Made by a program: the position numbers and the translations under genes. The notes beneath the pieces are model-generated. The model saw only the letters and a program-made list of their open reading frames with translations, did not search any database and was not told where the DNA came from. A stretch of 64,000 nt of DNA. It comes from Vibrio chagasii (GTDB taxonomy: Bacteria > Pseudomonadota > Gammaproteobacteria > Enterobacterales > Vibrionaceae). This document shows positions 1 through 8,877 of this stretch, piece after piece (the stretch's first letter is position 1; each line of letters starts with the position of its first letter). The DNA is taken from positions 85,967 to 149,966 of the forward strand of contig NZ_MSCI01000003.1 of the NCBI RefSeq assembly GCF_002954585.1, written 5' to 3'.

Positions 1-243
<243 letters not shown>

Positions 244-334
244 TACAACACCCAAGGGGTTTTGATGGACTCAAAAATACAAACGCTTGAATGAGTTTGA
301 AGAGAACAGAAACAGCTTTCCGAATTTTAAAATT

Positions 335-454
335 TGCTTGGCGACCATAGCATTGTGGACCCACCTGATTCCATGCCGAACTCAGAAGTGAAACACAATA
401 GCGCCGATGGTAGTGTGGGGCTTCCCCATGTGAGAGTAGGACATCGCCAGGCTT
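335..454 (+). rRNA. rrf: 5S ribosomal RNA
   Basis: The sequence begins TGCTTGGCGACCATAGC and ends ACATCGCCAGGCTT, the typical gammaproteobacterial 5S termini, and is 120 nt long. It carries the conserved CCGAACTCAGAAGTGAAAC segment. It lies directly downstream of 23S in the same rrn operon. Confidence 0.96.
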
Positions 455-521
455 TGATTTCATTATTTGCTATGAAAATAACAACCTCAACAGTGTACTA
501 ATCTGTTGATGACAATTTGTT

Positions 522-612
522 GGAGGGATGGCTGAGTGGTCGAAAGCACCGGTCTTGAAAACCGGCAACCGTTAATAGCGGTTCTAGGGTTCAAATCCCT
601 ATCCCTCCACCA
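522..612 (+). tRNA. tRNA-Ser (anticodon TGA)
   Basis: A class II tRNA of 91 nt. The acceptor stem GGAGGGA pairs with TCCCTCC, followed by A and an encoded CCA. The anticodon loop CTTGAAA reads TGA, the long variable arm is AACCGTTAATAGCGGTT, and the T-arm is GGTTCAAATCC. It sits about 70 bases downstream of 5S and is probably cotranscribed with the rRNA operon as a distal tRNA. Confidence 0.96.
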
Positions 613-620
613 CCATTAGA

Positions 621-650
621 AAAGCCCGCTGAGAAATCAGCGGGCTTTTC
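621..650 (+). terminator. Rho-independent terminator of the rrn operon
   Basis: The stem AAAGCCCGCTGA / TCAGCGGGCTTTT has a short GAAA-type loop and a T-rich tail right after the tRNA-Ser CCA. It probably ends the 23S-5S-tRNA-Ser transcript. Confidence 0.88.
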
Positions 651-671
651 TCTTATCTGCGATATATAAAT

Positions 672-705
672 AAAAAAGGGAAGAGCACTAACGTGCTCTT
701 CCCTT
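672..705 (-). terminator. Terminator of ilvY
   Basis: The perfect inverted repeat AAGGGAAGAGCAC / GTGCTCTTCCCTT has a 4-nt loop. On the minus strand it is followed by a run of T residues, which places it as the terminator for ilvY, read right to left. Confidence 0.85.
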
Positions 706-728
706 CTTAGTATTGAAAGCCGTGACAA

Positions 729-1619
729 CTAGTCAGCCAAATACTTACCTTCTGCGACTTGCCAGAACGCTCGAATTAGAGGGTTATCTAGCTGTGCTCG
801 CTTACAACATACGCCTAACTCAAATGGCTTGATGGGCTCTATCTTTAAGCGGCTAACTTTATCTCTTACTGGACTGTTGTTAATCACCACATCCGGTGCG
901 ATGCCAACACCACACCCTAGCGCTACCATACTTACAATTGCCTCATGACCTGACACTTGTGCATAAATGTTGGGTTTAATCTTCATCTTCTTGAACCATG
1001 CATTGGCTCGTTCACGCGCTGTACCCGCTTCAGGGATGATAAAAGGCACTTCATTCCAGTTTGGCTTGTCGGATTGTAGTTGTTGACCAAAACTACTGAC
1101 GCCAGATGGGATGATGACTGATAGTGGTATATCACTAATGGTTTCGAATTCTAATCTTGAAGGAAGGATGTCTGGTTTCGCTGAAATCGCGATATCCGCT
1201 TCGTCATTTAATATTTTATCGATAGATTGAGCTGGATCGCCCGTCGAGAGCTTGAACTCAATATATGGATGAATAGCTCTGAACTCGGTAATTAATTCAG
1301 GAAGATGGCTATAGCTTGCAGTCACGGAGCAAAATATCCTGATCTCACCCTTTAACTCTTGTTCACCACCTTTTAGGTGAAGGTTATATTGCTGCCACTC
1401 TCCAACAATACTCAACGCTACTGGCAATAGGTGTTTTCCTGCTGGAGTGAGATCAACGCTTCGGTTGTCCCTAATAAGCAGTTCCTGTCCTGTTTCTTCC
1501 TCAAGCTTTTGTACCTGACGGCTCAGTGCTGAAGGGCTGACATGCATAGCTGCAGCGGTTTTGCTGAAACTCTTGCTATCACATAAATGTATAAATAATT
1601 GTAGAGATTTTATGTTCAT
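729..1619 (-). CDS. ilvY: IlvY, LysR-type activator of ilvC
   Basis: A LysR-family regulator of 296 residues (E. coli IlvY is about the same length). In enteric bacteria IlvY activates ilvC when its inducer, acetolactate or acetohydroxybutyrate, is present. The N-terminal winged helix-turn-helix contains AAAMHVSPSALSRQVQKLEE, close to the enteric IlvY helix, and a LysR substrate-binding fold follows. A longer frame runs upstream to about 1685, but the start at 1619 (MNIKSLQLF) matches where the family begins and avoids running through the ilvC control region. It is divergent from ilvC, the classic arrangement. Confidence 0.94.
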   Translation of the reverse strand: MNIKSLQLFIHLCDSKSFSKTAAAMHVSPSALSRQVQKLEEETGQELLIRDNRSVDLTPAGKHLLPVALSIVGEWQQYNLHLKGGEQELKGEIRIFCSVTASYSHLPELITEFRAIHPYIEFKLSTGDPAQSIDKILNDEADIAISAKPDILPSRLEFETISDIPLSVIIPSGVSSFGQQLQSDKPNWNEVPFIIPEAGTARERANAWFKKMKIKPNIYAQVSGHEAIVSMVALGCGVGIAPDVVINNSPVRDKVSRLKIEPIKPFELGVCCKRAQLDNPLIRAFWQVAEGKYLAD

Positions 1620-1639
1620 GTTCTGTGATCGTTTCCATC

Positions 1640-1654
1640 TTGCATTTATTGCAA
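1640..1654. promoter_or_regulatory. Candidate IlvY operator in the ilvY-ilvC divergent region
   Basis: TTGCA-TTTAT-TGCAA is a perfect inverted repeat of the LysR T-N11-A type. It lies just upstream of ilvY between the divergent ilvY and ilvC genes (gap 1620-1764). IlvY of enteric bacteria binds tandem operators in this gap. Only this one clear repeat was picked out by eye, so its role as an IlvY site is inferred. Confidence 0.55.
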
Positions 1655-1764
1655 TAACTAATTGTGAATATATCACTTTCAGCAACGGAGTGTCTGCTTT
1701 AGTATGAAGTCATTCGATAGAGAGATATCGACCTTACGGACTTATTTTTAAAGGAGTGCCTCAA

Positions 1765-3249
1765 ATGGCTAACTATTTCAATACATTAAACCTTCGTGAA
1801 CAACTAGACCAACTAGGTCGTTGCCGCTTCATGGATCGTGAAGAATTTGCGACAGAAGCTGAATACCTTGAAGGCAAGAAAATCGTAATTGTTGGTTGTG
1901 GTGCTCAAGGCCTTAACCAAGGTCTAAACATGCGTGATTCAGGCCTAAACGTAGCTTACGCTCTACGCCAGGCTGCGATTGACGAGCAACGTCAGTCTTA
2001 CAAAAACGCAAAAGAGAACGGTTTTGAAGTAGATAGCTACGAGAAGCTAATTCCTGAAGCGGATCTAGTAATCAACCTAACTCCAGACAAACAACACACT
2101 AATGTAGTTGAAACAGTAATGCCTCTAATGAAAGAGGGCGCTGCACTAGGTTACTCACACGGCTTTAACGTAGTTGAAGAAGGCATGCAAATCCGTAAAG
2201 ACCTAACGGTTGTAATGGTTGCACCTAAGTGTCCAGGTACTGAAGTTCGTGAAGAATACAAACGTGGTTTCGGTGTTCCAACACTGATCGCTGTTCACCC
2301 AGAGAATGACCCTAAAGGTGAAGGTTGGGACATTGCTAAAGCTTGGGCTGCTGGTACTGGTGGTCACCGTGCAGGTTGTCTAGAATCTTCTTTCGTTGCT
2401 GAAGTTAAATCTGACCTTATGGGGGAGCAAACTATCCTTTGTGGCATGCTACAAGCTGGTTCTATCGTGTCTTACGAGAAGATGGTTGCTGACGGTATCG
2501 ACCCAAGCTACGCAGGTAAGCTTCTACAATATGGTTGGGAAACCATCACTGAAGCGCTTAAGTTTGGTGGCGTAACTCACATGATGGACCGTCTATCTAA
2601 CCCAGCTAAAATCAAAGCATTTGAGCTTTCTGAAGAGCTAAAAGACCTAATGCGTCCGCTTTACAACAAGCACATGGACGACATCATCCAAGGCGAATTC
2701 TCTAGCACTATGATGGCTGACTGGGCGAACGACGATGCGAACCTACTAGGCTGGCGTGAAGAGACAGGCGAAACAGCATTCGAAAACTACCCAGCTTCTG
2801 ATGTAGAAATTTCTGAGCAAGAGTACTTCGATAACGGCATCCTACTTGTTGCTATGGTTCGTGCGGGTGTTGAGCTAGCATTCGAAGCAATGACAGCATC
2901 TGGCATCATCGATGAGTCTGCATACTACGAGTCTCTACATGAGCTTCCACTAATCGCGAACACGGTTGCTCGTAAGCGCCTATACGAAATGAACGTTGTA
3001 ATCTCTGATACTGCTGAATACGGAAACTACTTGTTCGCTAACGTTGCAACACCACTACTACGTGAGAAGTTCATGCCTTCAGTAGCAACAGACGTAATCG
3101 GTCGCGGTTTAGGTGAAACATCTAACCAAGTAGATAACGCTCGTCTAATTGAAGTGAACGAAGCTATCCGTAACCACCCAGTTGAGTACATCGGTGAAGA
3201 GCTACGTAGCTACATGAGCGACATGAAGCGCATCGCAGTAGGTGGCTAA
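1765..3249 (+). CDS. ilvC: Ketol-acid reductoisomerase
   Basis: Catalyses the NADPH- and Mg-dependent isomeroreduction of acetolactate or acetohydroxybutyrate, the second common step of valine, leucine and isoleucine synthesis in the cytoplasm. At 494 residues it is the long class II (enteric-type) enzyme. The Rossmann fingerprint IVIVGCGAQGLNQG is near residue 38, and the metal-binding region includes VKSDLMGEQTILCG. The ATG at 1765 is chosen because AAGGAG (1751-1756) sits at the right distance; an in-frame GTG at 1756 overlaps that site. Codons are strongly biased to the C-ending and CTA/CGT set of highly expressed Vibrio genes. Transcription is probably IlvY-dependent. Confidence 0.97.
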   Translation: MANYFNTLNLREQLDQLGRCRFMDREEFATEAEYLEGKKIVIVGCGAQGLNQGLNMRDSGLNVAYALRQAAIDEQRQSYKNAKENGFEVDSYEKLIPEADLVINLTPDKQHTNVVETVMPLMKEGAALGYSHGFNVVEEGMQIRKDLTVVMVAPKCPGTEVREEYKRGFGVPTLIAVHPENDPKGEGWDIAKAWAAGTGGHRAGCLESSFVAEVKSDLMGEQTILCGMLQAGSIVSYEKMVADGIDPSYAGKLLQYGWETITEALKFGGVTHMMDRLSNPAKIKAFELSEELKDLMRPLYNKHMDDIIQGEFSSTMMADWANDDANLLGWREETGETAFENYPASDVEISEQEYFDNGILLVAMVRAGVELAFEAMTASGIIDESAYYESLHELPLIANTVARKRLYEMNVVISDTAEYGNYLFANVATPLLREKFMPSVATDVIGRGLGETSNQVDNARLIEVNEAIRNHPVEYIGEELRSYMSDMKRIAVGG

Positions 3250-3328
3250 TCTCTTAACTCGATAACATCGAACAAATTTCAAGATCTCCAAAAACTGGAG
3301 TCATAAATAAAAACACAACATCTAATTA

Positions 3329-3363
3329 AAAGGCTTGGTCGCCGTTGACCAAGCCTTTTTTTG
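3329..3363 (+). terminator. Terminator of ilvC
   Basis: The stem AAAAGGCTTGGTC / GACCAAGCCTTTT has a short loop and a T-run, about 80 bases after the ilvC stop. A smaller hairpin, CTCCA-AAAAC-TGGAG, lies between the stop and this terminator. Confidence 0.9.
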
Positions 3364-3430
3364 TTTATTGGGAAGATGTGTCGCGACTCGGAGTGTTGTT
3401 AGGAGTCTAGATCGAAAAACTCGAGTGCAT

Positions 3431-3462
3431 AAAAAAGGGCTGACGTTTTCACGTCAGCCCTC
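3431..3462 (-). terminator. Terminator of ubiK
   Basis: GGGCTGACGT-TTTC-ACGTCAGCCC is followed on the minus strand by six T residues. It lies 23 bases beyond the ubiK stop. Confidence 0.88.
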
Positions 3463-3484
3463 TTATCTTTGCTCGCTTGAGTGC

Positions 3485-3736
3485 TTACTTGTCTGCAAGC
3501 TTAGCTTCTAGCTCTGCAAGCTTTTGTTCCATTTCAGTCAGCTTTTGACGAGTGCGCAGTAGTACTTGAGTTTGAACATCAAACTCTTCACGGCTTACAA
3601 CATCTAGTTTGTTTAGCTGGCCTTGGATAACTTGGCGAACTTTCTGGTCTACGTCTGAACCTAGTTCTTTCACTGGCTGAGGCATAGAGTCGTGGATCTG
3701 CTTAGCAATTTGCTCTAGTTTTTTTGGATCAAACAT
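3485..3736 (-). CDS. ubiK: UbiK, ubiquinone biosynthesis accessory factor
   Basis: A small protein of 83 residues (YqiC/BMFP family). UbiK binds UbiJ and membrane lipid and is needed for efficient aerobic ubiquinone synthesis. The N-terminal helix (MFDPKKLEQIAKQIHDSMP) is amphipathic, and the C-terminal 35 residues form a charged heptad-like coiled coil ending in LTEMEQKLAELEAKLADK, the family hallmark. The partner gene ubiJ is in this window at 42445. It is a single gene with terminators on both sides. Confidence 0.93.
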   Translation of the reverse strand: MFDPKKLEQIAKQIHDSMPQPVKELGSDVDQKVRQVIQGQLNKLDVVSREEFDVQTQVLLRTRQKLTEMEQKLAELEAKLADK

Positions 3737-3805
3737 ATCGATTAAAACTCCTGACTATTTATCACTATTCTATTTAATCACACCTAAGATGTCGCCTATC
3801 GCGTA

Positions 3806-3838
3806 TAAAAAAAGGCCACCGAAGTAGCCTTTTTGATT
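3806..3838 (-). terminator. Terminator of the vexRAB operon
   Basis: On the minus strand AAGGCTAC-TTCG-GTGGCCTT is followed by a T-run. It lies directly after the vexB stop. Confidence 0.82.
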
Positions 3839-3855
3839 GTTTTACGACTTAGCGA

Positions 3856-6800
3856 TTACTTGTTGTCTGCTAATTCTCTGTGCGCTGCTTTTGCTTCATC
3901 GACGCGAGCTAGTTTTTCTAGGTCTTTGTCTTCAACAAACACAGGAAGAGGCTTGTGTTTTTCAGCTAGGTAGCTGTAAATCACAGGTAGTACAAACAGC
4001 GTAAAGATAGTACCAATCGCCAGACCAGCAACGATTACGATACCGATACTAAAGCGCTGAGCTGCACCTGCACCACTTGCGTACATCAGTGGGATTAGAC
4101 CCGCGATCATCGCAGCTGTTGTCATCAGAATTGGACGAAGACGAACCTTCGCTGCTTCCATTACTGCTTCAATACGTGTCTTGTGGTGATGTAGCTGTTC
4201 TTCTTTCGCTACCTCACAGATCAAGATACCGTGCTTGGTAATCAGGCCGACCAGCGTGATTAAACCTACTTGTGAGTAGATGTTCATCGTTGCCGCACCC
4301 CAAGCTAGAGCAATTAGGGCACCACAGATCGCCAGTGGTACAGATACCATGATAACCAGTGGATCTTTTAGAGATTCGAACTGAATCGCCAGTACCAAGA
4401 AGATGATTGCTAGCGCCAGACCAAAGGTTGCGTAAAGTGCGCTACCTTCTGTTACGTATTGACGAGCTTCACCCATGTAATCGTGGTTGTAGCCACTTGG
4501 TAGCTTGTTCGTTGCCGTATCTTCAAACCATGCAATCGCATCACCCATCGCCGCGCCAGGAGCTGGTACTGCACCAATCGTTGCTGAGTTCAATTGGTTG
4601 AAGTGAGGAAGAGAGCGAGGCTCTGCCACAACATCAATCGTAATTAAACTGCCCAGTGGCACCGCTTTACCATCCGCAGCACGTACATAGTAGTTATTCA
4701 TCGATTCAGGGTTCAAACGGAACTTACGTTCTACTTGAGGGATAACCTCATAAGAACGACCGTTTAAGTCGATACGGTTTACGTAGCCATCAGACATCAT
4801 AGTACCAAGTGTGATACCAATATCTTGCATGGTCACACCGTATGCGCCCGCTTTGTCTTTATCGATGTGCACTTTCATCGTTGCTGAGTCGTAGTTCAGA
4901 TCAAGATCTGAGTATACGAACAGTGGGTTCGATGCTACATCAGCCAAGATGTCAGTAGTGATTTGGAACAAGCTTTCAAAACTGTTTGGTGTTGTAATAA
5001 CAAACTGAATTGGAAGGCCTGAACCGGCACCTGGAAGTTCAGGCATTTGGAAAGCCGTTACTGACATTCCTGGTACGTCTTTTACTAGCTCACCTACGCG
5101 GTTAGTCACTGCTGACTGGCTTTCCTTACGTTCACTCCATGGAACCATAGATGCGATACCAAACGCTTGGTTTGCATTTGGCACACCAGTAAACACCTGT
5201 GCGTACGCCACTTCTGGCTGATCAGACAGAATCGTGTTTACGTCGTTCATGGTATTTTGCATGAAGTCTAAGTTTGCGTTTGATGGTGCTGTACCCATCA
5301 GCATGACTACACCTTTATCTTCAGAAGGTGCTAACTCACTTGGGATAAACTTAAACAGCATCGGTAAGCTGGCAAATACGATAACCGCAAAACCAATGAA
5401 TACTGGGCGATGGTTCATTACCGCACCAAGCATACGCTCGTAACGGTTAGTCATACCATCCAGTACGCTATGTACCTTTTGTTCAAACTTGCTTGGCTCA
5501 GCATGAGCTTTCAGCATTTTTGAACACATCATTGGCGACAGCGTTAATGCCACGATACCGGATACAAATACCGAACCTGCTAGGGTTAATGCAAACTCTT
5601 TAAATAGCGAGCCTGTGATACCACCCATCATCGCGATAGGAGCGTATACCGCGCCTAGCGTTAGTGTCATTGCAATAACGGGTACCGCAATTTCACGAGT
5701 ACCGATGATTGCAGCACGGAAAGGGGACTCCCCGAGCTTGATATGTCGGTCGACGTTCTCTAGTACTACGATCGCATCATCTACTACCAGACCGATAGCG
5801 AGTACCATTGCCAGTAGCGTCATCAGGTTCCAAGAGAAGCCCATTGCCTGCATTACCATTGCCACACCAATCAAAGACAGTGGGATAGTAACGATAGGGA
5901 TAAGAACCGCACGGAACGAACCAAGGAACAAGGTAATTACAACCAGTACGATTAATGCTGCTTCAAGGATGGTCTTGATAACCTCTTGAATCGACTCGTT
6001 AATCGCAATCGTTGAGTCGTACATTACGTTCATTGAGATGTTGCTTGGTAGGTTCTTCTCTAGCTGAGGAAGAAGCTCAAGAACATCGGCTGCAATGTTG
6101 ATCGGGTTAGCACTTGGTGCCGCGTTAATCGCTGCAACAACCGCTTCCTGACCGTTCGCACTTGCACGGTACACATCGTGGCTTTTCTCTAGAGAAACCT
6201 TAGCAATGTCAGATAGACGGATGATTTCGCCTTCACCGCTTCGCACTACAAGATTCTCTAGTTCTTCAACGTTAGATACTTGGGTATCAGCACTGCCGTT
6301 GTAGAGAACGAACTCACCCGTTGCCTGACCAGTTGCCGATTGGTAGTTGTTGGCATTCAGTACCGACATCACATCGCTAGCGGTTAGATTAACTGCAGCC
6401 ATTTTTGACGGGTCTAGCCACACGCGTAGTGCGTATTTCATACCACCGTATAGATCAACTTTCGATACACCGTTTACCGTAAATAGCTGCGGGTTGATTA
6501 CACGCTCTAGATAATCGGTAATTTGGCTCGATACCAACTCATCACTAGTAAAACCAATGTAGAGTACCGCTGTCGTTGAACCGGTCGACATGGTTACGGT
6601 TGGATCTTCCGCTTCTCTTGGAAGCTGAGAACGAACCGAGTTTGTCTTGGCCAGTATGTCAGATAGCGCTGCATTCGGGTCGGTGTTCAACTTCATGTTA
6701 ACGGTAATCGTAGAGCTACCGAGTACAGAAGATGAAGTCATATAATCGATGTTATCCGCTTGTGCCACAGCCTGTTCGAGGGGCTGGGTGATAAAGCCTT

Positions 6801-6978
6801 GAATAAGATCGGCACTTGCACCGTAGTAACTCGTGGTCACTGTTACGACGGTATTCGTCATTTCAGGGTATTCACGCACCTGCATTTTGAAGATTGCTTG
6901 TAAGCCAAGCAGAGCAATCAAAAAGCTGATGGATACCGCTAGAACTGGACGTTTAATAAAAACATCAGTAAAGCGCAT
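3856..6978 (-). CDS. vexB: RND multidrug/bile efflux permease VexB
   Basis: An inner-membrane proton antiporter of the hydrophobe/amphiphile RND family (1040 residues, normal length) that expels bile salts and antibiotics through a TolC-type channel. The N-terminal membrane segment (residues 11-29) is followed by a large periplasmic loop. The TM4 pair D400-D401 (LAIGLVVDDAIVVLEN) and the TM10 lysine in GLITKHGILICEVA are intact, so proton relay should work. The symbol rests on family similarity and on position: vexRAB of V. cholerae lies in the same place next to ubiK and ilvC. It is the last gene of the operon, 11 bases after vexA. Confidence 0.9.
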   Translation of the reverse strand: MRFTDVFIKRPVLAVSISFLIALLGLQAIFKMQVREYPEMTNTVVTVTTSYYGASADLIQGFITQPLEQAVAQADNIDYMTSSSVLGSSTITVNMKLNTDPNAALSDILAKTNSVRSQLPREAEDPTVTMSTGSTTAVLYIGFTSDELVSSQITDYLERVINPQLFTVNGVSKVDLYGGMKYALRVWLDPSKMAAVNLTASDVMSVLNANNYQSATGQATGEFVLYNGSADTQVSNVEELENLVVRSGEGEIIRLSDIAKVSLEKSHDVYRASANGQEAVVAAINAAPSANPINIAADVLELLPQLEKNLPSNISMNVMYDSTIAINESIQEVIKTILEAALIVLVVITLFLGSFRAVLIPIVTIPLSLIGVAMVMQAMGFSWNLMTLLAMVLAIGLVVDDAIVVLENVDRHIKLGESPFRAAIIGTREIAVPVIAMTLTLGAVYAPIAMMGGITGSLFKEFALTLAGSVFVSGIVALTLSPMMCSKMLKAHAEPSKFEQKVHSVLDGMTNRYERMLGAVMNHRPVFIGFAVIVFASLPMLFKFIPSELAPSEDKGVVMLMGTAPSNANLDFMQNTMNDVNTILSDQPEVAYAQVFTGVPNANQAFGIASMVPWSERKESQSAVTNRVGELVKDVPGMSVTAFQMPELPGAGSGLPIQFVITTPNSFESLFQITTDILADVASNPLFVYSDLDLNYDSATMKVHIDKDKAGAYGVTMQDIGITLGTMMSDGYVNRIDLNGRSYEVIPQVERKFRLNPESMNNYYVRAADGKAVPLGSLITIDVVAEPRSLPHFNQLNSATIGAVPAPGAAMGDAIAWFEDTATNKLPSGYNHDYMGEARQYVTEGSALYATFGLALAIIFLVLAIQFESLKDPLVIMVSVPLAICGALIALAWGAATMNIYSQVGLITLVGLITKHGILICEVAKEEQLHHHKTRIEAVMEAAKVRLRPILMTTAAMIAGLIPLMYASGAGAAQRFSIGIVIVAGLAIGTIFTLFVLPVIYSYLAEKHKPLPVFVEDKDLEKLARVDEAKAAHRELADNK

Positions 6979-6989
6979 TATGCCTCCAG

Positions 6990-8096
6990 TTACAGCTTAG
7001 GTGTTTCAGTTGGTGGTGTGATTGCATCACTTTCCACAACCTTAACTTTGGCACCGTTACTTAGACGTACTTGGCCAGAAGTCACAACGGTATCGCCAGC
7101 TTTCACACCTTCAAGGATGTGTGCAATATCAGCGGTACGCTCACCAACTTTTACAACATGTTGAGTAACGCGTTGAACACCGTCTTCTTCATTCAGGATG
7201 TAAACATTGTCACCGTATAGAGTGAAAGTAATCGCTGTTTGAGGCAGGGTTACTTGGTTCTCTAGTTTAGGCAGAATGATGTTAGCGCGAGCAAACATAC
7301 CGCTACGAAGCTTGCCATCATTGTTTGGAATGTCTGCTTGAACTTGAATAAGACCGCTTTGTACGCTTACTGCTGGCTCAATAGCACTGATTGATCCTTC
7401 AAATGGGATTTCAGGGTAAGCGTCAACGAAGATATCAACCGCTTGACCCACACTGATGCGAGAGATGTCAGTTTGAGATACTGTGAAGCGTAGGCGCATT
7501 ACACTGGTGTCTTCTAGACGAACGATATCTGTACCTGATTGTAGGTACTGGCCTAGGTAAACGTTACGGATACCAACGGTGCCATCGAATGGTGCGCGAA
7601 TTTCACGACGATCGATAGACGCTTTTAAGCTCTCAATATCAGCCGAAAGAGAGAAGTAGTTTGCTTCTGCTTCGTCATAAGCTTCCTTAGAGATAGACCC
7701 TTTTTTGAATAGGCCTTGGTAACGCTTGTACTTCGCTTTTGCAGCAGGTAAGCGCGCTTCAGAACTTTTCAAATTCGCTTTCTCAACATCAGAATCTAAA
7801 CGAACAAGTTGCTGACCGTTTTTAACTTCAGTGCCCGAATCGAAAGAAATTTGGTCGATTACACCACTGGTTTCATTCGCTAGAGTGACACCTTGGTTTG
7901 GTTCGATGAAGCCGATAGCTTCAATCACCGGAACCCAGTCGATCGGCTGAACTTCAGTAACGGTGACAGGAAACTCTGGTTCAGGGCGATTTGCCAAGTA
8001 TTCCGCTATTTTTTGTTGCTTGAACATGTTAAACCCAATAACGCTGCCGAAAAGTAATACAGCGATGAGTAACATGAAGAAAGTCCACTTTTTCAT
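6990..8096 (-). CDS. vexA: RND efflux periplasmic adaptor VexA
   Basis: A membrane-fusion protein (HlyD/AcrA type, 368 residues) that links VexB to an outer-membrane channel. The N-terminal hydrophobic anchor (about residues 4-24) has no lipobox cysteine, so it is probably held by a membrane helix rather than lipid. The biotinyl-lipoyl-like halves flank a helical hairpin (about 90-160), with REIRAPFDGTVGIRNVYLGQ marking the second half-motif. The ATG at 8096 is preferred over a TTG three codons upstream, which is only two bases from GGAG. It is 18 bases downstream of vexR and in the same operon. Confidence 0.9.
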   Translation of the reverse strand: MKKWTFFMLLIAVLLFGSVIGFNMFKQQKIAEYLANRPEPEFPVTVTEVQPIDWVPVIEAIGFIEPNQGVTLANETSGVIDQISFDSGTEVKNGQQLVRLDSDVEKANLKSSEARLPAAKAKYKRYQGLFKKGSISKEAYDEAEANYFSLSADIESLKASIDRREIRAPFDGTVGIRNVYLGQYLQSGTDIVRLEDTSVMRLRFTVSQTDISRISVGQAVDIFVDAYPEIPFEGSISAIEPAVSVQSGLIQVQADIPNNDGKLRSGMFARANIILPKLENQVTLPQTAITFTLYGDNVYILNEEDGVQRVTQHVVKVGERTADIAHILEGVKAGDTVVTSGQVRLSNGAKVKVVESDAITPPTETPKL

Positions 8097-8114
8097 TATG
8101 GTCAAAACTCCGAT

Positions 8115-8696
8115 CTAGTGTGTAATTATTGCGTCCCAACTGGCTTCTATTGCTGCTTCTAATGCGGCCTCATCCATTTGGTAAAATCCTAAAGAATGCT
8201 TTCGCGCTAGAGAAACACTAGCCGCTAAGCTCAACCCGCTTAATACTTCGTTATGAAGCGGTTTAAACAACCCTTGCTCTTTCCCCTCATTAAATAGCTG
8301 CTCAACTTGGTCAAACATTTTCCGTTCAAGTTCCCTGAAGTTTAGGCTATTTGTGATGGGTAGAGCCTCATACTGGACCCGATTTTTAATCGCAGCCAAG
8401 TTCGTTCCTGCTAAGTTCCATATGTTAAGCCACATGGTTCTATAGCGTTGCTTGATTGGATCTGAATCGTTCACGCCTTCTTGAACAGCATCAGCTACTC
8501 GTTGAGTTACGAGTACACAAACATCAGCAATCAAGTGTTCTTTATCGTCGAAGTAGCGATATATCGTCCCCGCAGCGACTCCAGCTTCCTTTGCAAGCTT
8601 TTGCATCGACAGACCTTGAAAACCGACGTCAGCAATCAGTTTTTCTGCAGCAGAAAGTATTTGCTGGCGTTTGTCCCTATGTGTATGAATTGTCAT
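8115..8696 (-). CDS. vexR: TetR-family regulator VexR
   Basis: A 193-residue TetR/AcrR-type regulator and first gene of vexRAB. The N-terminal helix-turn-helix is at about residues 25-50 (LSMQKLAKEAGVAAGTIYRY), followed by the usual KEHLIADVC start of the ligand domain. It probably controls its own operon through the 16-bp palindrome 18 bases upstream of its start, responding to the pump's substrates. In V. cholerae VexR has been described as acting on vexRAB; whether it activates or represses here cannot be read from sequence. Confidence 0.88.
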   Translation of the reverse strand: MTIHTHRDKRQQILSAAEKLIADVGFQGLSMQKLAKEAGVAAGTIYRYFDDKEHLIADVCVLVTQRVADAVQEGVNDSDPIKQRYRTMWLNIWNLAGTNLAAIKNRVQYEALPITNSLNFRELERKMFDQVEQLFNEGKEQGLFKPLHNEVLSGLSLAASVSLARKHSLGFYQMDEAALEAAIEASWDAIITH

Positions 8697-8713
8697 ATAC
8701 TTATCACCCCAGC

Positions 8714-8729
8714 GAATGAACGTTCATTC
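8714..8729. promoter_or_regulatory. Palindromic TetR-type operator upstream of vexR
   Basis: GAATGAAC-GTTCATTC is a perfect 16-bp palindrome 18-33 bases upstream of the vexR start codon. This is the typical size and position of an operator for an autoregulated TetR-family protein. Confidence 0.75.
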
Positions 8730-8877
8730 ATTATAGCCTAATAACTAGACTTATGTGTAACCCCCTTTTGTATGAATGATGTAAATTCTTCAATAGGAGA
8801 ACGTAGCATTCGTGATGTTGCAGCATTACTATAGGCACGCGACTAATTTGACCTTGTAAAAACAGATAGAGAACCAA

